Source: Bacteroides sp. CAG:770
GTDB lineage: Bacteria > Bacteroidota > Bacteroidia > Bacteroidales > UBA932
Direction: 5' to 3'
DNA length: 6,580 nt
Assembly (NCBI GenBank): GCA_000435075.1
Contig: FR890636.1
Coordinates: 1 to 6,580 of the forward strand
The translations under genes and the position numbers were made by a program. The notes beneath the pieces were generated by a model. It saw only the letters and a list, made by a program, of their open reading frames with translations. It was not told the DNA's origin and searched no databases. Below, piece by piece: positions 1-6,109 of this stretch (position 1 is its first letter; each line of letters begins with the position of its first letter).

Positions 1-34
1 AGTAGGAAGAAAACTACTTCGTTTTCCTCCTACT
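1..34. repeat. Imperfect 14-bp inverted repeat (hairpin) at the left window edge
   Basis: Bases 1-14 pair with bases 21-34 around a 6-nt loop (TACTTC), with a single A-C mismatch at 8/27. The left arm is purine-rich and the right arm pyrimidine-rich. There is no T-run on either side, so it is not a standard intrinsic terminator. It may be the transcription stop of a gene to the left, a bidirectional terminator variant, or the end of a dispersed repeat. The window starts exactly here, so the structure may extend further. The pairing is seen directly; the function is not known. Confidence 0.55.
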
Positions 35-173
35 CGATTGTCGTGGTGTTCTTCGGGACCGCTCTCCGGCATTGATTTAATTTATAAACATTCAAAATAA
101 CGGGCTGCGGTGGTTCAGCGTACGTTTTTCCCGTCTTTTCACCCGGCATTGTTGATAACTTTTCATTACACTG
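35..173. other. Intergenic stretch without a supported gene
   Basis: No convincing coding region lies between the edge hairpin and the nrdD promoter. Two repeated words are visible. CCGGCATTG occurs at 66-74 and 143-151. GTTTTTCCCG occurs at 124-133 and again downstream of the promoter at 231-240. A short open stretch in frame 1 ends at a TGA at 73-75, and a minus-strand ATG at 73-71 is open to the left edge, but neither can be supported as a gene. No tRNA or other known RNA fold is recognisable. Confidence 0.5.
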
Positions 174-205
174 TTTCCGATAAAGGACAAATTACCTTAT
201 ATTTG
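174..205 (+). promoter_or_regulatory. Bacteroidetes-type promoter for nrdDG
   Basis: TATATTTG at 198-205 is an exact match to the Bacteroidetes primary sigma factor -7 element TAnnTTTG. TTTC at 174-177 lies 20 nt upstream, the expected spacing for the -33 TTTG-like element, with one mismatch. The transcription start is inferred a few bases downstream, around 209-213, which gives an nrdD leader of about 100 nt. The element match is seen in the sequence; its activity is inferred. Confidence 0.65.
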
Positions 206-230
206 TCTGAATAACCCCATGATTTCTGTG

Positions 231-247
231 GTTTTTCCCGGAAAAAC
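231..247. promoter_or_regulatory. 17-nt perfect palindrome in the nrdD leader, possible operator
   Basis: The arms GTTTTTCC and GGAAAAAC are perfectly complementary around a single central C. Its left ten bases, GTTTTTCCCG, are repeated exactly at 124-133, so the two copies sit on either side of the promoter. A symmetric DNA site just downstream of a transcription start could be a repressor operator. As RNA it could form a 7-bp AU-rich stem with a CCG loop. It does not match any FNR/CRP-type or NrdR box that I recognise. The regulatory role is inference. Confidence 0.35.
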
Positions 248-267
248 TAAGAGAAAAGAGACCAAAT

Positions 268-286
268 TGTGCGGTGCAGCCGCATA
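268..286 (+). promoter_or_regulatory. Short hairpin in the nrdD 5' leader
   Basis: TGCGG at 270-274 pairs with CCGCA at 280-284 around the loop TGCAG. A G-U pair (269/285) and a U-A pair (268/286) extend the stem to seven pairs. The hairpin ends 22 nt before the nrdD ATG and is followed by AGGAACC, so it could affect ribosome access. I cannot match it to a known riboswitch class, and it may be a chance stem. Confidence 0.3.
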
Positions 287-308
287 GGAACCTAATATAA
301 TTCACGCT

Positions 309-2516
309 ATGGTCAAGTATGTAGTAAAACGCGATGGAAGACGCGTACCTTTCAACAATCAGAAAATCGTCGCCGCCATATTGAAAGCGATGAACGTTAC
401 CGAGGCCGGAGAAGATATCGTTCTCGCAGCCAAAATCGCTGATGTCATTTCCAAAAGGGACAATGAGGAAATGGGTGTCGAGGCCATCCAGGACTGCGTG
501 GAGTTCGAACTCATGAAGAGTTCGCGCAAGGAAGTCGCAAAGAAATATATCGCATACCGGAACCAGAGAAATCTCGCCCGCAAGGCCAAGACATGCGAAA
601 TCTTCAAGGAAATCATTGACGCTCAGGCCAATGACATTACGCGTGAAAATGCTAATATGAATGCCGACACACCTGCCGGCATGATGATGAAGTTCGCATC
701 CGAGGCCACAAAGACTTACGTTGACGAAAGCCTGCTGTCCGAAGATGTCAGGGAGGCGGTCTATAACGGATATATTCACATCCACGACAAGGACTACTAT
801 CCTACCAAGAGTCTCACATGCCTCCAGCATCCACTGGACAAGATTCTGGATGAGGGATTCCATGCCGGGCATGGAGAGTCAAGACCAGCGAAGAGGATAG
901 AGACCGCTGCGGTTCTCGCATGTATTTCCATGGAGACAGTCCAGAATGAAATGCATGGAGGTCAGGCCATTCCGGCATTCGACTTCTATCTTGCGCCTTA
1001 TGTAAGAAAGACATATATCGAGGAGATTGCCCAGCTGGCAATGCTGGAGAACAGGGATCTCGACTATCTGAAGAACGCTGAAATCAAGGATTACCTGAAG
1101 AAAGACCTGAATGGTCTCGAAGGAGACGAAAGGCTGAAACAGCACGCTGTCAATATGACTGTCAGCCGCGTCCACCAGGCAATGGAGGCGTTTGTCCATA
1201 ACATGAACACCATCCACTCACGCGGAGGAAATCAGGTCGTGTTCAGTTCGATAAACTATGGTACTGATATTTCCGCGGAAGGCCGCTGCATAATCCGTGA
1301 AATCCTCAACACCACATACGAGGGTGTCGGCAATGGCTCCACTGCCATTTTCCCTATACAGATCTGGAAGAAGAAGCGCGGGGTAAGTTATCTCAAGACC
1401 GACCCGAACTACGACCTCTACAGGTTCGCATGTAAAGTATCGGCAAGGCGTTTCTTCCCGAACTTCCTGAACCTTGACGCGACGTTCAACCAGAGTTCCG
1501 AGTGGAGGGCTGACGATCCGAAGAGATATATCCATGAGGTAGCTACAATGGGCTGCCGTACAAGAGTTTTCGAAAACAGGTTCGGGCCGAAGACTTCCAT
1601 CGGAAGAGGCAACCTCAGTTTCACGACAATCAACATTGTCCGTATCGCGATAGAATGTATGGATATCGAGGACAAGGCCGCGCGGATCACGGAATTCTTC
1701 CACAGGCTCGATGATGTTCTCGACATTACTGCCCAGCAGTTGTGCGAGAGATACAATTTCCAGAAGACAGCGCTCAAGAAGCAGTTTCCTCTGCTGATGG
1801 GCAAGCTCTGGATAGGCAGTGAAGATCTCAGGCCGGAAGACACAATCGAATCCGTCATCAATCAGGGCACTCTCGGCATCGGCTTCATCGGACTTGCAGA
1901 ATGTCTTATCGCATTGACAGGCAAGCATCACGGAGAGTCAGAGGAGGCACAGGAACTCGGCCTCCGCATCGTGACATACATGAGGGACAAGGCCAATGAA
2001 TATTCTGAGAAGTTCCAGCACAATTTCAGTGTATTGGGGACTCCTGCAGAGGGCCTGTCCGGAAGATTCACCAAGATGGACAAGAAGAAGTTCGGCATCA
2101 TAAAGGGTGTGACGGACAAGGAATACTATACGAATTCAAGTCATGTCCCGGTGTATTTCCATTGCACACCTAAGCATAAGGCTGAAGTGGAGGCCCCATA
2201 TCACGATTTGGAAAGAGGCGGCCATATCTTCTACGTGGAAATCGACGGAGATGCGACCCATAATCCTGAGGCCATCATGAACATTGTGGACCTTATGGAC
2301 AAATACAATATCGGCTACGGCAGTGTGAACCACAACAGGAACCGCTGTCTGGACTGCGGATACGAGGATGCGAGTGAGAACCTCACGGAATGCCCTCATT
2401 GTCACGGACATAACATTGACACGTTGCAGAGGATTACCGGATACCTCGTGGGCACGACCAACAGGTGGAACAGTGCCAAACTGGCAGAACTGAAAGACAG
2501 GGTCGTACATAAATAA
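309..2516 (+). CDS. nrdD: Anaerobic (class III) ribonucleoside-triphosphate reductase
   Basis: This is the catalytic glycyl-radical subunit that reduces ribonucleoside triphosphates to dNTPs in the absence of oxygen, acting in the cytoplasm. The 735 residues are full length for the family. An N-terminal ATP-cone (about residues 1-95, starting MVKYVVKRDGR) provides allosteric control. C171 (SLTCLQHP) and C416 (MGCRTRV) are the probable active-site cysteines, with C416 the thiyl-radical residue. Other conserved stretches are MNTIHSRGG (from M299) and GNLSFTTIN (from G434). E581 (TPAEGLSGRF) aligns by spacing with the formate-site glutamate of T4 NrdD, suggesting the formate-using NrdD1 subtype. 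The structural zinc site is C680/C683 and C695/C698. The glycyl radical residue is G711 in RITGYL, 24 residues before the end. The ATG gives the usual family N-terminus. nrdG follows 8 nt later. Identity is secure; the reductant subtype is inferred. Confidence 0.97.
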   Translation: MVKYVVKRDGRRVPFNNQKIVAAILKAMNVTEAGEDIVLAAKIADVISKRDNEEMGVEAIQDCVEFELMKSSRKEVAKKYIAYRNQRNLARKAKTCEIFKEIIDAQANDITRENANMNADTPAGMMMKFASEATKTYVDESLLSEDVREAVYNGYIHIHDKDYYPTKSLTCLQHPLDKILDEGFHAGHGESRPAKRIETAAVLACISMETVQNEMHGGQAIPAFDFYLAPYVRKTYIEEIAQLAMLENRDLDYLKNAEIKDYLKKDLNGLEGDERLKQHAVNMTVSRVHQAMEAFVHNMNTIHSRGGNQVVFSSINYGTDISAEGRCIIREILNTTYEGVGNGSTAIFPIQIWKKKRGVSYLKTDPNYDLYRFACKVSARRFFPNFLNLDATFNQSSEWRADDPKRYIHEVATMGCRTRVFENRFGPKTSIGRGNLSFTTINIVRIAIECMDIEDKAARITEFFHRLDDVLDITAQQLCERYNFQKTALKKQFPLLMGKLWIGSEDLRPEDTIESVINQGTLGIGFIGLAECLIALTGKHHGESEEAQELGLRIVTYMRDKANEYSEKFQHNFSVLGTPAEGLSGRFTKMDKKKFGIIKGVTDKEYYTNSSHVPVYFHCTPKHKAEVEAPYHDLERGGHIFYVEIDGDATHNPEAIMNIVDLMDKYNIGYGSVNHNRNRCLDCGYEDASENLTECPHCHGHNIDTLQRITGYLVGTTNRWNSAKLAELKDRVVHK

Positions 2517-2524
2517 CTCTCAGA

Positions 2525-3031
2525 ATGACTGAACTTTACATAATGGAAGTGATGGAACAGACCATGGCTGACGGGCCGGGCCTGCGCACTTCCATTTATT
2601 GTGCCGGATGCAGACATCATTGTCTCGGATGCCACAACCCGCAGTCATGGAAATTCGAGAACGGACACAAGATGAGTGTCAATGACTTGCTGCAGATTAT
2701 AAAGGATGATGATCTGAGCAATGTTTCATTCAGCGGAGGTGATCCGTTCTACCAGGTGGAAGGATTCACCGAGCTGGCGAGAAGAATCAAGGAAGAAACA
2801 GACAAGACCATCTGGTGCTGGACAGGCTTCACCTACGAGGAGATACTTGCAGACAGCCGCCTGTCAATGCTGCTTCCTTACATTGACGTACTTGTCGACG
2901 GGCCCTATGTCGAAAGTCTTAGAGACCCACAGCTCCACTTCCGAGGCAGTTCCAACCAGAGGATAATCCATTTGACTCCGGAAGAGAATGATGATATCCC
3001 GGGAACAGTGGAAATCATCCCGTTCAAGTAA
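2525..3031 (+). CDS. nrdG: Anaerobic ribonucleotide reductase activating protein (radical SAM)
   Basis: NrdG is the radical-SAM activase that uses a 4Fe-4S cluster and S-adenosylmethionine to create the glycyl radical on G711 of the adjacent NrdD. The 168-residue length is normal for the family. The cluster motif CX3CX2C is C29, C33 and C36 (CRHHCLGC), with an extra cysteine at C26. DGPGLRTSIY before it is typical of the family. SGGDPF at 70-75 is the SAM-binding glycine-rich motif. The ATG at 2525 leaves 28 residues before the cluster, as expected; in-frame ATGs at codons 7 and 10 would cut into the first strand. The 8-nt gap after nrdD, with no promoter between them, indicates co-transcription from the promoter at 174-205. 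No strong terminator follows; there is only a weak 5-bp AATAC/GTATT stem at 3030-3045 followed by pyrimidine-rich sequence. Confidence 0.96.
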   Translation: MTELYIMEVMEQTMADGPGLRTSIYCAGCRHHCLGCHNPQSWKFENGHKMSVNDLLQIIKDDDLSNVSFSGGDPFYQVEGFTELARRIKEETDKTIWCWTGFTYEEILADSRLSMLLPYIDVLVDGPYVESLRDPQLHFRGSSNQRIIHLTPEENDDIPGTVEIIPFK

Positions 3032-3043
3032 TACCAAAAAGTA

Positions 3044-3075
3044 TTTTCTTCTTCACTTCGGTTTCATTATATTTG
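3044..3075 (+). promoter_or_regulatory. Bacteroidetes-type promoter for the TPR-EnvC operon
   Basis: TATATTTG at 3068-3075 is an exact TAnnTTTG -7 match, identical to the nrdD element. TTTT at 3044-3047 lies 20 nt upstream in the -33 position and is an imperfect match to TTTG. The transcription start is expected near 3079-3083, which gives a leader of roughly 90 nt to the chosen ATG at 3173. The A-rich stretch just before 3173 is typical of Bacteroidota translation starts. Activity is inferred from the motif and from its place between two operons. Confidence 0.6.
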
Positions 3076-3172
3076 TAATTCATGTTTCGTAAATCTGACT
3101 ATTTGCTGGACATGAGTTTATTCCGGTTTGGTATGGTCATTGATTATGACATACCCGAAAAAACGAAACGAT

Positions 3173-4858
3173 ATGAAACCAAATATAACGGCATTGACAG
3201 TCAAAAACATGCTGACAGTTCTGGTAGCATTGACATTGACAATAACAGCCTCGGCACAGACAAGGGCCGCAAAGGTGGTGAACGGCGACGGATTGCTGAT
3301 CGACGCGGTGCAGGAGTACGAAAACGGAAACTGGAAAAAAGCATCGACGATTCTGGATGAAATAATCAAGATGGTTCCCGAGAACGATGCAGCATATTAT
3401 TATAGAGGACTTTGCAGCATGAGGCTGAACAATGCCACAGGAGCAGAGAAGGACTTGAAGCATGCAGTGGCGCTCGACTCCACGAACTACTGGTACCGCT
3501 ATATGCTTGCCGGACTTTACGGAATGACAGGGCGTACTGTCCTGACGACAGACATGTACGAGTCGCTGCTGAAGGATTTTCCTAAGAAAAGCGACCTGTA
3601 TTACAGTCTGGCAAACCTGTATATAAATCAGCAGCAATACGATAAGGCCCTCAGCACAATTAGGGACATCGAGACGCAGTTCGGAAAGAGCGACGGGACG
3701 GTGATGACCAAATTCAATATTCTGCGTCAGCAGAACAAGAACGAGGAGGCGTTCAAGGAACTGGAGGAATACAACAAAGAGTTCTCGTCTCCGCAGGTGT
3801 TGTCAATCTTGGGAGACTATGAAATGGGCATGTACAACGACTCGACAGCATTGGCCTACTATAACGAAGCGTTGTCTATAGACAAAAGTTGCTCTCCTGC
3901 CCTTCTCGGCAAGGCGGAAGCATATAGGATCACAAGAAAGTATCCGCAATATTTCGAGGCCTTGGATGAACTTATGGCAGACAGGTTTGCCCCGTCCGAG
4001 GGCAAGGCAAACTATCTGCAAGCCATTATCAAACAGACAGATCCAAGATTCATAAAATCATTCCAGCATCAGTTTGACTCCACGATGACCGTGGCCATGG
4101 ACGCACATCCGTCAGATTCATTGATGATGGAGACCGCGGGACTCTACTATTTCCTCACTGACAGAAAACAGGAGGCTGCAGGCATGTTCCGACAGATTAC
4201 GAAACTGAATCCTGACAGCAAGGGTGCCATGGCAAGCTACATCCAGATTCTCGCCTATATGCAGGATTGGAAACAAGTCGTGGCGGTAAGTGATTCCGCA
4301 TTGACAAAGTTCCCCGATGAAATCGGATTCATCGATTATGCCAATGCCGGAGAATTCAATCTGAAGAATTACAAGGGCGTGATTGCAAACTGCGAAAAGA
4401 TGCTGAGAATAGCGCCTCGCGACAGCGCGGTTGCAGTGACTGCCTGGAGCATGATGGGTGATGTCTATCATCTCATGAACGATACACCGAAGGCATACAA
4501 GGCTTATGACAACGTCCTTAAGATAGCTCCGGGTTACGCCCCGGTCCTGAACAACTATGCATATTACTTGTCGGAGGAGGGCAAGAAACTCAAGAAGGCC
4601 TACGCCATGAGCAAGAAAACTGTGGAAGCCGAACCGGACAACGCCACCTATCTGGACACATTCGGATGGATTCTTTATCTTCAGGGTAAAGCATTGGAAG
4701 CCAAGCCTTTCTTCAAGCACGCGATGCTTTACGGAGGGAAGGACAGCGCCACTATCCTAAACCACTATGCGGCTGTACTTGAGGCACTTGGAGAAAACGA
4801 CCTGGCCAAAGTCTATAGGCAGCAGGCCAAAAACAAGGCGGCGGAGGGCCAGGAATAA
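3173..4858 (+). CDS. Exported tetratricopeptide-repeat protein
   Basis: This is a 561-residue protein built almost wholly of TPR helical repeats. Such proteins are protein-protein scaffolds, here probably periplasmic or attached to the envelope. From the ATG at 3173 the N-terminus is a clean signal peptide: K2 and K11, a hydrophobic core at about 13-26, and ASA|Q cleavage after residue 28, with no lipobox cysteine. An ATG at 3146 and a TTG at 3128 are in frame but would add a charged extension ahead of the signal peptide. An A-rich leader also favours 3173. Degenerate TPRs run from about residue 38 to the end. The best are near the C-terminus (PVLNNYAYYLSEEGKKLKKA, then YLDTFGWILYLQGKALEAKP). 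The stop overlaps the next ATG by one base (TAATG), pointing to coupled translation with the EnvC-like protein. Its exact partner is not known. Confidence 0.9.
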   Translation: MKPNITALTVKNMLTVLVALTLTITASAQTRAAKVVNGDGLLIDAVQEYENGNWKKASTILDEIIKMVPENDAAYYYRGLCSMRLNNATGAEKDLKHAVALDSTNYWYRYMLAGLYGMTGRTVLTTDMYESLLKDFPKKSDLYYSLANLYINQQQYDKALSTIRDIETQFGKSDGTVMTKFNILRQQNKNEEAFKELEEYNKEFSSPQVLSILGDYEMGMYNDSTALAYYNEALSIDKSCSPALLGKAEAYRITRKYPQYFEALDELMADRFAPSEGKANYLQAIIKQTDPRFIKSFQHQFDSTMTVAMDAHPSDSLMMETAGLYYFLTDRKQEAAGMFRQITKLNPDSKGAMASYIQILAYMQDWKQVVAVSDSALTKFPDEIGFIDYANAGEFNLKNYKGVIANCEKMLRIAPRDSAVAVTAWSMMGDVYHLMNDTPKAYKAYDNVLKIAPGYAPVLNNYAYYLSEEGKKLKKAYAMSKKTVEAEPDNATYLDTFGWILYLQGKALEAKPFFKHAMLYGGKDSATILNHYAAVLEALGENDLAKVYRQQAKNKAAEGQE

Positions 4859-6036
4859 TGACTTCATCCGCAAGAATCTTCCTTCTGGCAGCGGCCGTCA
4901 TAATGATTCCGCTCTGCTCTCATGCTCAGGATACCAGAGTCCAGGAAAGCAGGAAAGCCAAACTGGAAAAAGAAATAGCATTGATAGACAAGCAGTTGAA
5001 AGACAATGCCGCCAGGAGCAGTGACGCGATGGCGACGTTGGGGCTTGTCAGGAAGAAAGTCGCGGACAGGAAGGAACTGGTCGCTGAAAGTGACAAAGAA
5101 ATATCGGCATTGACAAATAAGATCAATGTCAAACAGGCGGATGCCAAGCGGGTGCAGAACCGGCTTGACACCCTTTCGCTATACTATTCGAAGCTTGTGA
5201 AGAGCGCATACAAGAACAGAGATTCCAAAATCTGGTACATGTATATTCTTGCAAGCGATAATATCGGGCAGGCGTTCCGAAGACTGGGATATCTGCGCAA
5301 TCTCTCTTCCGAGATGAACAGGCAGGGAGAGAAGATTATCGAAACCAGAGCCGAACTCCAGAGAGAACTGGACACTCTCCAGACTCTGAAATCGGCAACC
5401 GCTCAGGTCAAGGCCAGGAGAGAGGCCGAAGTGGCCCAGCTCCAGAAGGAAGAAGCTGAGTCACAGGGACTTGTATCTCAGCTCAATAGAAACAAGGTAA
5501 AATACCAGAAGCAGCTTGCCACGAAAAGGAAACAAGTCGATGCCCTGAACCGTGAAATCCAGAGGATTATCGCGGCGGCAGTAAACAAGGGAGGCAAAGC
5601 GACATCCAGGAAACCTGTCGACATAAAGCTGGATGCGGAGTTCGCCAAGAACAAAGGAAAACTGCCGTGGCCGGCTGAGGGACCTGTAGTGGACCATTTC
5701 GGACAGCATTACCATCCGGTTTTCAAGTCTGTTAAACTGCCTTTCAACAATGGCGTGAACATATCTCTGGGCAAGGGGACATCGGTCAAAGCGGTATTCG
5801 ACGGTGAGGTCAAACAGATTGTCGTGATGCCGGGATACAACAAGTGCGTGCTCATTCAGCATGGAAATTATTTCTCTTTCTATTGCAAACTGGGGGCATG
5901 CAACGTAAAGACCGGAGACAAGGTCAAGACAGGTGAAGTCATCGGCACGGTCGATACGATCGACGGAGTAACGCAGCTTCATTTCCAGATCTGGAAGGGC
6001 ACTACACCTCAGAATCCCGAAACTTGGCTGAGATAA
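4858..6036 (+). CDS. EnvC-like murein hydrolase activator (coiled coil plus degenerate LytM/M23 domain)
   Basis: This is a 392-residue periplasmic protein of the EnvC/NlpD type. A signal peptide covers residues 1-23 (cleavage SHA|Q). C20 is not in a lipobox. A long charged coiled coil follows (about 25-235), then a basic linker and a LytM/M23 domain from W271 to the C-terminus. The zinc site of active M23 peptidases is mostly lost. The HxGxD motif reads NNGVN (N297 to N301), the YxHL motif reads YCKL (K344), and the HxH motif reads QLH (Q373, with only H375 kept). As in E. coli EnvC, it should bind and activate peptidoglycan amidases at division rather than cut peptidoglycan. It starts inside the stop of the TPR gene, so the two are very likely made together. 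Family assignment is firm; the activator role rests on the missing ligands and on knowledge of the family. Confidence 0.92.
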   Translation: MTSSARIFLLAAAVIMIPLCSHAQDTRVQESRKAKLEKEIALIDKQLKDNAARSSDAMATLGLVRKKVADRKELVAESDKEISALTNKINVKQADAKRVQNRLDTLSLYYSKLVKSAYKNRDSKIWYMYILASDNIGQAFRRLGYLRNLSSEMNRQGEKIIETRAELQRELDTLQTLKSATAQVKARREAEVAQLQKEEAESQGLVSQLNRNKVKYQKQLATKRKQVDALNREIQRIIAAAVNKGGKATSRKPVDIKLDAEFAKNKGKLPWPAEGPVVDHFGQHYHPVFKSVKLPFNNGVNISLGKGTSVKAVFDGEVKQIVVMPGYNKCVLIQHGNYFSFYCKLGACNVKTGDKVKTGEVIGTVDTIDGVTQLHFQIWKGTTPQNPETWLR

Positions 6037-6059
6037 TTTACATCTTATGCAACATTTCG

Positions 6060-6074
6060 GATGCAATCTGCATC
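6060..6074. promoter_or_regulatory. Inverted repeat upstream of the sigma factor gene
   Basis: GATGCA at 6060-6065 and TGCATC at 6069-6074 form a perfect 6-bp inverted repeat around ATC. The word ATGCAA also appears 14 nt upstream (6047-6052, again at 6061-6066). The repeat lies in the 73-nt gap between the EnvC-like gene and the sigma gene and is followed directly by TATAAT, not by a T-run, so it looks more like a binding site than a terminator. No TAnnTTTG promoter element is visible in this gap. Function is inferred. Confidence 0.3.
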
Positions 6075-6109
6075 TATAATCCGGTTACACAACGAGGGGC
6101 TCTAACGAG

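Noticed and set aside
1..75. Open frame on the + strand ending at TGA 73-75, whose translation (TTSFSSYSIVVVFFGTAL) loosely resembles the first membrane helix of Bacteroidetes RND transporters; also a minus-strand ATG at 73-71 open to the left edge
   Set aside because: Only 24 codons are visible, the resemblance is from memory and low in complexity, and the same bases form a 14-bp hairpin. Neither reading has enough support to call a gene or pseudogene.
99..138. tRNA-like or terminator-like stretch (ACGGG ... CCCGT followed by CTTTT, with a TGGTTCAGCG word inside)
   Set aside because: No cloverleaf can be drawn: there is no acceptor stem, anticodon arm or T-arm. As a terminator, the 5-bp outer stem encloses too large a loop.
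1218..1931. 237-codon open frame on the minus strand inside nrdD, with several other minus-strand frames across 192-2635
   Set aside because: They lie fully antisense to a gene whose motifs are conserved end to end. Their translations show no recognisable domain, and they fit shadow frames produced by codon bias.
3030..3050. Stem AATAC/GTATT followed by pyrimidines after nrdG, as an intrinsic terminator
   Set aside because: Only five mostly A-T pairs and an interrupted T-run; too weak to call, although it is in the right place.
3082..3360. 92-codon frame starting near the predicted TPR transcription start
   Set aside because: Most of it overlaps the signal peptide and first repeats of the TPR protein in another frame. 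Its translation is highly charged and low in complexity, as expected of a shadow frame.
4118..4720. 200-codon minus-strand frame within the TPR gene, and 201-codon minus-strand frame at 5461-6066 over the LytM domain
   Set aside because: Both are antisense to well-supported genes and show no family motif or leader of their own.
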